64,000 bases of DNA. Source: an uncultured Clostridia bacterium (lineage in GTDB: Bacteria > Bacillota > Clostridia > Christensenellales > UBA1242). The DNA is taken from NCBI GenBank assembly GCA_934747885.1, contig CAKVHE010000001.1:1-64000 (forward strand), read 5' to 3'. The translations under genes were made by a program, and so were the position numbers. The notes beneath the pieces were generated by a model. It was not told where the DNA came from. It did not search any database and saw nothing but the letters and a program-made list of their open reading frames with translations. Positions 1 through 8,175 of this stretch are shown in pieces. How positions within the stretch are numbered: position 1 is the stretch's first letter; each line of letters begins with the position of its first letter.

Positions 1-7
1 TTTTTAG

Positions 8-77
8 ACTTGCGGAGTGGAGCGCCACAGCGCGACGCTCGCGACAGCTTCGCTGGCGCTAACCCGATGACCCACCA
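8..77. repeat. 70-bp direct repeat, copy 1
   Basis: This 70-bp GC-rich block is identical, base for base, to 271-340. It contains an imperfect inverted repeat: AGCGC at 21-25 and CAGCG just inside it pair with CGCTG and GCGCT ending at 60. The block ends in CCCACCA, and the nested inverted-repeat element at 78-211 begins directly after it, just as sister elements begin directly after the CCA ends of two tRNA-Leu genes. No tRNA cloverleaf can be folded from it. Its origin is unknown. Confidence 0.9.
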
Positions 78-211
78 AAAAAAATAGCCAAACCGCAAGG
101 TTTGGTTTTTTGTTTGTACTTTTCTTTTTTATTTCTTCGTTTTTCGTTCTTCTTTGAGTTGCCTTTGGCTATTTTTAAAATAAAAAATAAGAAAGAAAAA
201 ATAAAAGTGAC
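78..211 (+). repeat. Nested inverted-repeat element (a), tRNA-tail type
   Basis: The element starts right after CCACCA. A terminator-like hairpin pairs CCAAACC (88-94) with GGTTTGG (99-105) and is followed by six T. A second arm, TTTGGCTATTTTT (164-176), can pair instead with AAAAATAGCCAAA (80-92), so the two stems exclude each other. A T-rich stretch starting at GTAC (116) and an A-rich stretch ending at GTGA (207-210) are also roughly complementary. Related elements are at 41434-41553 and, reversed, at 56870-57000. Confidence 0.75.
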
Positions 212-270
212 TATAAGGTTTTAAATATTTAAAACGTAAGTTTTCAAATATTTTAAATATCTTGTTTTAA

Positions 271-340
271 ACTTGCGGAGTGGAGCGCCACAGCGCGACG
301 CTCGCGACAGCTTCGCTGGCGCTAACCCGATGACCCACCA
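271..340. repeat. 70-bp direct repeat, copy 2
   Basis: Perfect second copy of the block at 8-77, offset 263 bp. The flanks differ from copy 1: AT-rich DNA precedes it and an independent terminator-like hairpin (344-370) follows. Perfect identity over 70 bp in otherwise unconstrained DNA implies recent duplication, gene conversion or selection. Part of it (GCGGAG, TGGA and GACGCT in the same order) resembles the 132-nt units at 41723-41980, so the two repeats may be distantly related; that link is weak. Confidence 0.9.
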
Positions 341-343
341 CCG

Positions 344-370
344 AAACCCTTTATTTATAAGGGGTTTTTT
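344..370 (+). terminator. Terminator-like hairpin after repeat copy 2
   Basis: AAACCCTTTAT (344-354) pairs with ATAAGGGGTTT (357-367), with one G-T wobble, and six T follow. It would end plus-strand transcription coming through the 70-bp repeat. Confidence 0.7.
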
Positions 371-616
371 ATGTCCAAATTTTAAAAGTGTCTAATAAAA
401 TTTGTAAAAAGTGTCTAAAAAATGACATTTTTGCATTTAGAAATTTACAATTTCAATAAAACAAATAATGCTTAATTTTGATTTGAGAAAAATTAAATTC
501 GTGCCTGTGATATTTAATAATGGAGTCTATGTTTTAACAAAAAATATTAAAAACTAAGGTAAAAATTGTTTTATTTTTAATTATTTAACAATTTGTATTT
601 ACGAAAATAATTTTTG
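371..616. other. AT-rich intergenic stretch, nothing recognised
   Basis: No open frame with a ribosome binding site, no tRNA and no known RNA motif was seen. A short near-repeat (AAAAGTGTCTAA) occurs around 385 and 408. The stretch is conspicuously richer in A and T than the block from pnp onward. Confidence 0.5.
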
Positions 617-645
617 TTGTGATTCTTTATTTAATATGATATAAT
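617..645 (+). promoter_or_regulatory. Sigma-A-type promoter for the 676 gene
   Basis: TTGTGA (617-622), a 17-nt spacer and a perfect TATAAT (640-645). The start codon at 676 lies about 30 nt downstream, behind the ribosome binding site AAGGGAG. Confidence 0.75.
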
Positions 646-675
646 TTTTTCATAATATTACATAAGGGAGTAATT

Positions 676-1095
676 ATGAAATTTTTTAGAGGTTTAAAGG
701 CAACGTTTGAAGCTATCGGAAAACTTTGGAGAATAGAAAGAAAAAGAGATACCGAAATCAATCGCAATCCAACAGAAGAAGAATTAAAAGATAACAAAAA
801 AGGGAAATTATCTATTTTTGTAACTATTGTCAGCACCATTGTTTATTTGATTGCATTCATATTGGTTGCTAGTTCATGGCAGGTAAATATTGGCTTGGGT
901 ATTTTTGTTTTAGTTTTGGTTTTGATTTTTACACCTTCAATTCAAATAAAAGCAATCAATTTAGCCAAACAACAAAGAAAAATCAATGGAAAAGGCACTA
1001 CAGCATTGATTCTTGCAAATGTTTTACCAACCATTGCATTGGTTGGTGGTGTGCTATTCTTTGCATTAGGTGGAATGTATATTTTCTTTAAATAA
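676..1095 (+). CDS. Small membrane protein of unknown function
   Basis: Not recognised. The 139-residue protein has a charged N-terminal third (about residues 1-45, rich in Lys, Arg and Glu) followed by about three hydrophobic segments near residues 46-66, 71-88 and 108-137. A short basic loop containing AKQQRKINGKG lies between the second and third. The start is supported by AAGGGAG seven nt upstream and a good promoter at 617-645. It is one of the few plus-strand genes and stands alone, convergent with the lipoprotein gene at 1169 and separated from it by a strong terminator. It lies in the AT-rich left end. The topology is inferred from hydrophobicity only. Confidence 0.75.
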   Translation: MKFFRGLKATFEAIGKLWRIERKRDTEINRNPTEEELKDNKKGKLSIFVTIVSTIVYLIAFILVASSWQVNIGLGIFVLVLVLIFTPSIQIKAINLAKQQRKINGKGTTALILANVLPTIALVGGVLFFALGGMYIFFK

Positions 1096-1110
1096 GAAAA
1101 CAAAACACAA

Positions 1111-1143
1111 AAAAATACAACCTTGCTCGGTTGTATTTTTTTT
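1111..1143 (+). terminator. Rho-independent terminator, probably bidirectional
   Basis: AAAAATACAACC (1111-1122) pairs with GGTTGTATTTTT from 1129, with a 6-nt loop and a run of T. It lies between convergent genes, and the A run on the other side could serve the minus strand as well. Confidence 0.85.
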
Positions 1144-1168
1144 GCTCTCGTAAAGAGTTGGTATACTG

Positions 1169-3256
1169 TTAGTTATTCTTATCTATTTTAACAAGTAAGT
1201 ATTGTTCAAAATTATTCCAGTTTTTATCACCAGAAACAGAAATTTTTATAAATAAATTATAATAACTATCTGTGCTTTCAACGGTTGCTAAGTCAGTTGT
1301 TAAAACAAACTTTTTATAACTTGAATTTTTGCCATCAATTGGTTCAAAACGTCCAGTAATATTGCTTGTAATTTCGTAAGGTTCACCAGTGTCATTATAG
1401 ACAGTATAAGTTCCAGCATCCTTTGCTTCCCAAACAAAAGTAACGTCTTTATAACTATCATATTTTCCAAATTTTAATTCAACAGTATTATCTCTATTGA
1501 ATTTAATTTGTTCGCCACCGTTTGCAGGATAACAAGATTGTTTACTGATGTCTCCTTTTAAAATTGTCCAACTATATTCAATATATCCTTCATTTTCGCC
1601 CGTTTTATCGTGTTTTGTGATTGTTATATTACTATAATCTTGAGTTAAATCATCGCTATAATATAAATTTGGATTTATATAACATTTTATAAAATAACTA
1701 CCAACAGCTGAAGAATAAAAATAATAGTATCCCATATTATCTTTTTCAAATTTAGCATTAGTATAAATACAATAAGTTTTATTCGCTTCAAATGCTGTTT
1801 TCAAGTATTGTGCAAGTTCTGTTTGCGTTGCGTTATAAGGAATCAATGCACAATTTAAATTTGATACATCAAGTAGAAATTTCATTTCTTGAGGATTACC
1901 ATTGTCATCGGTTGAATACTTAAAGCCGGATAAATCCTTTTCAACAGCTAATGTAGGTGCTGAACATGCAGTTCTGTGAAGTATAATTGTAATTTCAAAT
2001 TCTTCAGATTCAGCATAAACTTTTTCAGCCCAATTTTCATCTCCTTTAGGCACAAACTTAACCTTAGTTGTTATTGTGTTTGTTTCCCCTTTAGTGCTAT
2101 CAAAGTTATATATTTTAGGATTGACTTCCGCAAGGGTGCCATAAATAGCAATTCTATCGTCAATTTCACTAGTACTAATGAAATCCCAATCGGAATTTAC
2201 AAAATTATGCCATATCAATACTTCACTTGTTAATTTGTTATCATTTACTAAATTATTATTTTCATCATTAAGGTCAGAATTGAAAAGTAATGATAGTTTA
2301 CCATTTATTTTTGAATTACCGAAACGTGAATAACCATCACCATTTGATATGCCATTCAACATTTCATCAAAAGTGACACCTTTACAAAAATCATACTTAA
2401 AGGTGAAATCAATCTTAAAATTCTCTGCAGTTGCAACGATTTGTGATTTTTTTACAACAAGCTTTTGATAAGCAGAATATGATTTAAGGTAATTTCCTTG
2501 TTCTTTTATTTCAGCAAAAATCAAATATTTGCCCGGTTTAATACTTTCTAATAGATATGATAATTCACCGGCAATATAATCTTCAGAATAAAGAATTTCA
2601 CTTGGTTTTGGCAAAGCGTCAATTTCTTCTTGTGTTAGTGAAGAAATGTCATAATCATAGTTTGTTGAACCCTCAATTTTATTTAAAATACAAATTTTCT
2701 CAATCATACTATTATCTAATTGAGTATTGCCATTTAAAACGCTATAGTCGATACCTTCAAACTTTGTTCCATAGTAAATTTGATTTTCACCAATATTTTC
2801 CACTTTACTTGTAACATTTAAAGTGTAGTTGCTAGTGTTGTTTACTTTTAAAACTTCAATATTAACTTCACAAGAATTGTCTTTATACTTTAAAGTTAAC
2901 CTCCAAGAGCCAGCTGTAAGATTTGAACCCTCACACATTTGAGTGTATTCTTCAAAAGTTTTAGTAACTCTACTTTCCTCCAAACCATCAGCCGAAAAAC
3001 TTACGGTTTTTTGAACATTAGACAATTCAACATTTTCATCAGAATCGTCTGAATAATATGCTTTTATTTTTATATTGTTAAGTCCAGTAGTATTACCAAA
3101 ATCTCTGATCTCGTAAATTGTCGTTGAATATTCACCATCAGCCAAAGATACTTTAATGTAATTTAACTTTTTATTATTTCCACAGGCACTTAACAAAAAT
3201 ATGCAAGGAATAATTAAGCAAAAAGCAAAAATAAAACTAAACAATTTCTTTTTCAA
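1169..3256 (-). CDS. Large predicted surface lipoprotein
   Basis: The protein has 695 residues. The N-terminus is a lipoprotein signal peptide: basic MKKK, a hydrophobic core and the lipobox LSAC with the Cys at about residue 25, so it should be lipid-anchored outside the cytoplasmic membrane. The rest is rich in Asn, Ser, Thr, Tyr and acidic residues with alternating polar and hydrophobic stretches, typical of beta-sandwich (Ig-like) extracellular repeats, but I cannot assign a domain. No catalytic motif was seen. The ribosome binding site is AAGGAGG, and a TGCTACAAT extended -10 lies near 3295. Codons are much more AT-rich than in neighbouring pnp, consistent with acquired or fast-evolving surface DNA. 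Confidence 0.8.
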   Translation of the reverse strand: MKKKLFSFIFAFCLIIPCIFLLSACGNNKKLNYIKVSLADGEYSTTIYEIRDFGNTTGLNNIKIKAYYSDDSDENVELSNVQKTVSFSADGLEESRVTKTFEEYTQMCEGSNLTAGSWRLTLKYKDNSCEVNIEVLKVNNTSNYTLNVTSKVENIGENQIYYGTKFEGIDYSVLNGNTQLDNSMIEKICILNKIEGSTNYDYDISSLTQEEIDALPKPSEILYSEDYIAGELSYLLESIKPGKYLIFAEIKEQGNYLKSYSAYQKLVVKKSQIVATAENFKIDFTFKYDFCKGVTFDEMLNGISNGDGYSRFGNSKINGKLSLLFNSDLNDENNNLVNDNKLTSEVLIWHNFVNSDWDFISTSEIDDRIAIYGTLAEVNPKIYNFDSTKGETNTITTKVKFVPKGDENWAEKVYAESEEFEITIILHRTACSAPTLAVEKDLSGFKYSTDDNGNPQEMKFLLDVSNLNCALIPYNATQTELAQYLKTAFEANKTYCIYTNAKFEKDNMGYYYFYSSAVGSYFIKCYINPNLYYSDDLTQDYSNITITKHDKTGENEGYIEYSWTILKGDISKQSCYPANGGEQIKFNRDNTVELKFGKYDSYKDVTFVWEAKDAGTYTVYNDTGEPYEITSNITGRFEPIDGKNSSYKKFVLTTDLATVESTDSYYNLFIKISVSGDKNWNNFEQYLLVKIDKNN

Positions 3257-3400
3257 TTTATTTTCCTCCTTAAAATTGAATTCCTATTTTTATTGTAGCA
3301 TATATTTTAAGAAAATGCATGCAATTTTTATTTATTTTCAAAAATTGGTTTAGTTTCATCAATATTAGTCAATTTAATCTATAGAGAGCTGGGACAAGAC

Positions 3401-3430
3401 AAAAGCCGTCAAATAAATTAACGGCTTTTT
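3401..3430 (-). terminator. Terminator hairpin after pnp
   Basis: AAAAGCCGT (3401-3409) pairs with ACGGCTTTT (3421-3429) around an 11-nt loop. It lies 33 nt past the pnp stop. The T tract is short on the minus strand and longer on the plus strand, so it may act in both directions. Confidence 0.65.
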
Positions 3431-3462
3431 ATAAATTTATTCCATTTTAGCGGAGCGCAAAA

Positions 3463-5538
3463 CTATAATTTTTCAACAAGACGCAAATCAATTTTGCCTT
3501 TGTCGTCTATTTTTAGCACTTTAACTTTTACGCGGTCTCCGATTTTTACAACATCTTCAACTTTTTCGACGCGTTTGTCGCTAAGTTTTGAAATGTGAAC
3601 CATACCGTCAACGCCTTGACGCAATTGTACAAAGCAGCCAAATTCTTTAATAGAAACAACGGTACCTACATATTCCGCACCAATTTCCGGTTCAAAGCAA
3701 ATGTTTTCAATTATTTCCTTTGCACGTTGTGCTGGTTCGCTTTCGGTTGATGCAATCATAACCTTGCCGTCGTCAGTGATATCAATTTTAACGCCGGTTT
3801 CATCGATAATTTTGTTAATAACTTTACCGCCAGTACCAATAACCTCACGGATTTTGTCTGGGTTGATGTTAAAGCTGATAATTTTTGGAGCATATTTAGA
3901 AAGTTCTTTACGAGGTTCTGCAATAGTTGCAAGCATCTTGCCCATAATGAACATTCTGCCTTCACGCGCTTGTGCGAGTGCTTTGGTTAAAATTTCTTTG
4001 TTGATACCTTTAATTTTGATATCCATTTGAATAGCGGTAATACCTTTTTCGGTACCTGCAACCTTAAAGTCCATATCGCCGTAAAAGTCTTCTAGACCTT
4101 GAATATCGGTCAAAATTGCAACTTGGTCGTTTTCTTTGATAAGACCCATTGCAACGCCGGCAACCGGAGCCTTAATTGGAACGCCTGCATCCATAAGTGA
4201 TAGTGTGCTTGCGCAAACACTTGCCATAGACGAACTACCGTTTGACGAAACAACTTCGGATACCAAACGCAATGCGTATGGGAATTCGTCTTCACTTGGG
4301 ATAACCGGTTCTAGCGCACGTTCTGCTAGAGCGCCGTGACCAATTTCGCGTCGGCCTGGTGCTTTTAGCGGACGAGCTTCACCAGTTGCATAAGGTGGCA
4401 TATTGTATTGGTGCATATAACGCTTTGCATCTTCGAGGTCTAGCCCATCAAGTTTTTGAACTTCACCTATGGTACCAAGTGTTAATGCGTTCATAACTTG
4501 AGTTTGACCACGAGTAAAAATACTACTACCATGAACACGTGGAAGCATACCAACTTCACACCAAATTGGGCGAACCTCGGTCATTTGTCTACCGTCTGGA
4601 CGCATATGGTGATTGAAGATCATATCACGAACGATTTCTTTTTTAAGTTTGTAAATTTCGTCAGCGATTTCACGATGTTTGCCTTCAAACTTTGGTTCTA
4701 GTTCTTCAAAAATTTTGTTTTCGGCAACAGCAACACGGTCTTCGCGAACTTCTTTGTCGGTGGTTGGCATTAGCGCCTCGCGGAGTAATTCAAAACCAAA
4801 CTCACGAGTGGCTTTGTCTATTTCTTCCGGAACGGCATAGTACTCAATTTTTGCCTTTTCTTTGCCTACTTTTGCAACAATTTCTTCAATAAAAGCAATT
4901 TCTTTTTTAATAAATTCGTGAGCATACAAAATTGCGTCTAGCATGGTTTTTTCCGAAACTTCTTTGGCACCGGCTTCAACCATCATAATTGCATCTTTGG
5001 TGCCCGAAACAGTTAGGTCTAGGTCACTATGTTCTAGTTCTGCCTCACTTGGGTTAAGCACAAATTTGCCATCTATCATACCAACCAGAACTGAACCGGT
5101 TGGGCCAGCAAATGGGATGTCCGAAATTGACAAAGCAATGCTTGAACCAATCATGGCAAGTACTTGAATTGGGAATTGGTTGTCCACCGAAAGTGGCGTT
5201 GCAACAATGGCTACATCGTTAAAAAAGCCTTTTGGAAATAGTGGGCGCAATGGACGGTCGATAAGACGCGAAATTAAAATTGCCTTATCACTTCCTCTGC
5301 CTTCACGTTTCTTGAAACCACCAGGAATTTTGCCCACTGAGTACATCTTTTCTTCAAAGTCTACACCAAGAGGGAAAAAGTCCATACCTTCACGTGGTTT
5401 TGCCGACATGGTTGCATTTACCATAACAACGCTGTCGCCACAAGCAACCGTACAGTTGCCGTTTGCTAGTCCGGCAACTTTGCCGGTTTCGACGGTAAGA
5501 GTTTTGCCATCGAGTTCTAATGTGAATACATTTGACAT
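3463..5538 (-). CDS. pnp: Polyribonucleotide nucleotidyltransferase (PNPase)
   Basis: Phosphorolytic 3'-5' exoribonuclease that degrades mRNA and releases nucleoside diphosphates, in the cytoplasm. The 691-residue protein shows the family order: first RNase PH domain (about 1-215, with [21 protein letters not shown]), helical linker, second RNase PH domain (about 310-540), KH domain (about 553-612, with [14 protein letters not shown]) and a C-terminal S1 domain (about 617-688, with GCFVQL and GMVHISKLS). Full length. It follows rpsO, the usual bacterial order, with a large hairpin in between (5569-5616). Start ATG with AAAGGAG upstream. Confidence 0.98.
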   Translation of the reverse strand: MSNVFTLELDGKTLTVETGKVAGLANGNCTVACGDSVVMVNATMSAKPREGMDFFPLGVDFEEKMYSVGKIPGGFKKREGRGSDKAILISRLIDRPLRPLFPKGFFNDVAIVATPLSVDNQFPIQVLAMIGSSIALSISDIPFAGPTGSVLVGMIDGKFVLNPSEAELEHSDLDLTVSGTKDAIMMVEAGAKEVSEKTMLDAILYAHEFIKKEIAFIEEIVAKVGKEKAKIEYYAVPEEIDKATREFGFELLREALMPTTDKEVREDRVAVAENKIFEELEPKFEGKHREIADEIYKLKKEIVRDMIFNHHMRPDGRQMTEVRPIWCEVGMLPRVHGSSIFTRGQTQVMNALTLGTIGEVQKLDGLDLEDAKRYMHQYNMPPYATGEARPLKAPGRREIGHGALAERALEPVIPSEDEFPYALRLVSEVVSSNGSSSMASVCASTLSLMDAGVPIKAPVAGVAMGLIKENDQVAILTDIQGLEDFYGDMDFKVAGTEKGITAIQMDIKIKGINKEILTKALAQAREGRMFIMGKMLATIAEPRKELSKYAPKIISFNINPDKIREVIGTGGKVINKIIDETGVKIDITDDGKVMIASTESEPAQRAKEIIENICFEPEIGAEYVGTVVSIKEFGCFVQLRQGVDGMVHISKLSDKRVEKVEDVVKIGDRVKVKVLKIDDKGKIDLRLVEKL

Positions 5539-5568
5539 AAATTTTCTCCTTTAAATTGATTTAAGTTA

Positions 5569-5616
5569 AAAAAGGAGCGAACGCAAAAACACTCTGTGTT
5601 TTCGTTCACCCCTTTT
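5569..5616 (-). terminator. Long hairpin between rpsO and pnp
   Basis: A long imperfect stem: AAAAAGGAGCGAACG on one side pairs with CGTTCACCCCTTTT on the other, with an inner AAAACAC/GTGTTTT stem. On the minus strand it ends in TTTTTT just before the pnp ribosome binding site. It could terminate most rpsO transcripts, or serve as an RNase III processing site as known upstream of pnp in Escherichia coli; the second use is inference. Confidence 0.75.
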
Positions 5617-5625
5617 ATTAAATTG

Positions 5626-5889
5626 TTATTTTCTGATACCAAGTTTTGCAATTAAGGTACGATAACCTTCTAGGTCTACGCTCTTTAAGTAGTTAAGCAT
5701 ACCTTTTCTGCGACCTACAAGTTGCATAAGACCACGACGTGAGTGATTGTCATTTGGGTGCAACTTTAAGTGTTCGGTTAAGTGATTGATGCGGTTTGTA
5801 AGCAGCGCAATTTGAACTTCTGGCGAACCAGTGTCGCCTTCTTTACGTGCGTACGAAGCAATAATCTCAGATTTAACTTCTTTTTCCAT
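5626..5889 (-). CDS. rpsO: 30S ribosomal protein S15
   Basis: Primary 16S rRNA-binding protein of the 30S subunit. The 87 residues match the family's usual length and contain the conserved segments [29 protein letters not shown] and [12 protein letters not shown]. The start has AAAGGAGAA upstream. It is transcribed from its own strong promoter (5981-6009) and followed by pnp after a terminator or processing hairpin. Confidence 0.98.
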   Translation of the reverse strand: MEKEVKSEIIASYARKEGDTGSPEVQIALLTNRINHLTEHLKLHPNDNHSRRGLMQLVGRRKGMLNYLKSVDLEGYRTLIAKLGIRK

Positions 5890-5980
5890 AATTTTCTCCT
5901 TTTTAAAATCTTTACGAGTAGCGAAGTAAACGGACAGAGAACCCCAGTAAACTGCGCCAAACTCGCGTTTTTACTTGCAC

Positions 5981-6009
5981 ATTTTAACACACAGGCGTGC
6001 GTTTGTCAA
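5981..6009 (-). promoter_or_regulatory. Strong promoter for rpsO-pnp
   Basis: On the minus strand: TTGACA (6004-6009), a 17-nt spacer and TAAAAT (5981-5986). The leader to rpsO is about 85 nt and includes GTAAAAACGCGAGTTTGGCG, a possible S15 autoregulatory site, although no specific fold was assigned. Confidence 0.85.
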
Positions 6010-6014
6010 GAGTT

Positions 6015-8171
6015 TTATTTTCTAAATACCGACAAAACGCCATCAATTGAGCTAAGTTTGTTTATTATTTCTACCACACTGCTTTCGCCCCTTAGATTTA
6101 GTTTTAGGGTTAGGTTTGCCATATTTTTGTTGGTTTGAGCATTAACGCCACTTAAATAAATATCTTTTATGGAACCAATAGTGTTGGTTATGTCCGTAAG
6201 CAAGTTGGCTCTATCGGTTGCCATAATGCAAATGGTAACATTGTAAGTTGGCTGTTTGCCTTCGGCATTTGGCTTGTCGTTCCAGCGCACCTTTATTAGT
6301 CTTTCGGCTTCTGCATTGCGAATGTTTGGACAATCTATGCGGTGCACGGTTATGCCTTTGCCGTGCGATACAAACCCAATAATGTTATCCCCCGGAATTG
6401 GGTCACAGCAACGCGCAAGGCGCACTAGCACGTCGCTGGCGCCTTTTACCAAAATGTTTGGCGAACTTTGCGAGTGCGTTGAAAGCGCTTTTTGTTTTAA
6501 TTTTATGCTGTCTTCTTGCTTTATTAAACTTAATAGTGTGGTTATTATTTTTACCGCCGAAAGTCCGCCGTAACCAACGCCGGCACACAATTCTTCGTAA
6601 TCGCTATAACTCAATTTTGCAAGCAAGCCACTCACCACCTTTGGGTCGGCGGTTAATGTTTCGATTGTGGTGTTGCGGCGACGCGCTTCTAGTTCTAGTA
6701 GTTCTTTGCCAATTTTTATGTTTTCTTCTTTCATGGTGTGCTTGAAGAAGTTTCTAATACGGTTGCGCGCCGAACTGGTCTGACAAATTTTTAACCAATC
6801 TCGCGATGGTCCCTTGCTGGCTTGGCTGGTGATTATTTCTACAATATCGCCCGTGGCAAGTTTGGTAGAAAGCGGCACCATCTTCCCATTTACTTTGGCG
6901 CCAACGCACTTGTTGCCGAGATCTGAGTGAATGCAATAAGCAAAATCTATTGGTGTGGACTTTTCGGGCAATTGAATAACCTTATATTTTGGCGTAAATA
7001 CAAATATTTCGCTAGAATAAAAGTCCGATTTTGCCATAGAAATAAACTCGCTACTATCTGCCGTTTCGCGGTTTTCTTCCATTAGTTGGCGCAAAAAGTT
7101 TAGTTTGGTATCAAAGTCGGTGATTTTTTCGTTTTTATGCTTGTATTTCCAGTGAGCAGCAATACCATACTCGCACACTTTGTGCATTTCTTTGGTGCGA
7201 ATTTGAATTTCAAACGGAATGCCTTCGTCGGTTAATAGTGTGGTATGAAGAGACTGATAGCCGTTTGGTTTTGGCGCGGCAATATAGTCCTTTATTCTGC
7301 CCGGAACCGGCTTCCAACGGTTATGCACCTCACCAAGCACAACGTAGCAATCTTTTACGGTATTCACAATTACGCGGTGCGCCAAAATATCAAAAATTTG
7401 CTCAATACCCTTGGCAATATACTTTTTATAAATACTGTATTTTCGTTTGTAGCGGCTGGTGACTATACCATCAATACCAAGGTCTACAAGCATCTGTTTT
7501 AGTTCGGCGTTTACTTTGTCTAGGTCTTTTTGGCGCTTGGCATAAGTTTCGTTTAGTTTGTTTGTTACCTCTTCGTATTCGGCTGGGTGCAAATACATAA
7601 AGCAAAGGTCTTCCATTTCACCTTTTATGGTGCTAAGGCCAAGTCTTTCGGCAATTGGAACGTAGATATCAAAGGTGTCCATCGCCTTGCGAATTTGACG
7701 GTCTTTGCTTACGGCGCGCAAAGTGCGCATATTATGCAAGCGGTCGGCAAGTTTGATAAATATAACGCGAATATCTTTTGCCATTGCCAAAAACATTTTG
7801 CGAAGCGACTCGATGTTTTCACTACTGGTTGTGCTTTTGTAACGCAAAGATTTTACTCTGCTTACCCCGTTTACAAGTTCGGCAATTTCGGCGCCAAATT
7901 CTTTTTTTAGTTCCGAAAATTTTGTCGGTGTGTCTTCAAGGCAATCATGCATAAGCCCGGCACAAATGGTTGGTGCATCTAAGTTGTAGTCCATTAAGAT
8001 GTTTGCCACGGCAATTGGGTGAATTAAATATGGTTCGCCACTATCTCGTGTTTGCCCGTCGTGCATTGAATGCGCAAACTGCAACGCGCGAGTTATTAGT
8101 GCTTCGTCTTCGGCGCTATAATTTTCGTGCACGCGCTTTAATAGTTCCTGTTCTTGCTCTTTTAAGTCCAT
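6015..8171 (-). CDS. rel: Bifunctional (p)ppGpp synthetase/hydrolase Rel
   Basis: Makes and degrades the alarmone (p)ppGpp in the stringent response, on ribosomes in the cytoplasm. The 718-residue protein has the complete long-RSH layout: HD hydrolase domain with HDCLED at about residues 75-80 (the metal-binding motif, so hydrolysis should be active), synthetase domain (about 235-345, with RIKDYIAAPKPNGYQSLH), TGS domain (about 385-445), helical and Cys-containing region (RLARCCDPIPGD) and a C-terminal ACT domain. It sits 4 nt after recJ, at the end of the secD-secF-recJ-rel run. Bifunctional Rel rather than split RelA/SpoT fits Firmicutes. Confidence 0.97.
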   Translation of the reverse strand: MDLKEQEQELLKRVHENYSAEDEALITRALQFAHSMHDGQTRDSGEPYLIHPIAVANILMDYNLDAPTICAGLMHDCLEDTPTKFSELKKEFGAEIAELVNGVSRVKSLRYKSTTSSENIESLRKMFLAMAKDIRVIFIKLADRLHNMRTLRAVSKDRQIRKAMDTFDIYVPIAERLGLSTIKGEMEDLCFMYLHPAEYEEVTNKLNETYAKRQKDLDKVNAELKQMLVDLGIDGIVTSRYKRKYSIYKKYIAKGIEQIFDILAHRVIVNTVKDCYVVLGEVHNRWKPVPGRIKDYIAAPKPNGYQSLHTTLLTDEGIPFEIQIRTKEMHKVCEYGIAAHWKYKHKNEKITDFDTKLNFLRQLMEENRETADSSEFISMAKSDFYSSEIFVFTPKYKVIQLPEKSTPIDFAYCIHSDLGNKCVGAKVNGKMVPLSTKLATGDIVEIITSQASKGPSRDWLKICQTSSARNRIRNFFKHTMKEENIKIGKELLELEARRRNTTIETLTADPKVVSGLLAKLSYSDYEELCAGVGYGGLSAVKIITTLLSLIKQEDSIKLKQKALSTHSQSSPNILVKGASDVLVRLARCCDPIPGDNIIGFVSHGKGITVHRIDCPNIRNAEAERLIKVRWNDKPNAEGKQPTYNVTICIMATDRANLLTDITNTIGSIKDIYLSGVNAQTNKNMANLTLKLNLRGESSVVEIINKLSSIDGVLSVFRK

Positions 8172-8175
8172 AATT

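Noticed and set aside
8..77. The 70-bp repeat as a complete tRNA
   Set aside because: It ends in CCA but no acceptor, T arm or 7-nt anticodon loop can be formed; copy 2 with full upstream sequence also fails.
8..340. The 70-bp repeats as a CRISPR array
   Set aside because: Only two copies, 193 bp apart, repeat longer than any CRISPR repeat, no cas genes.
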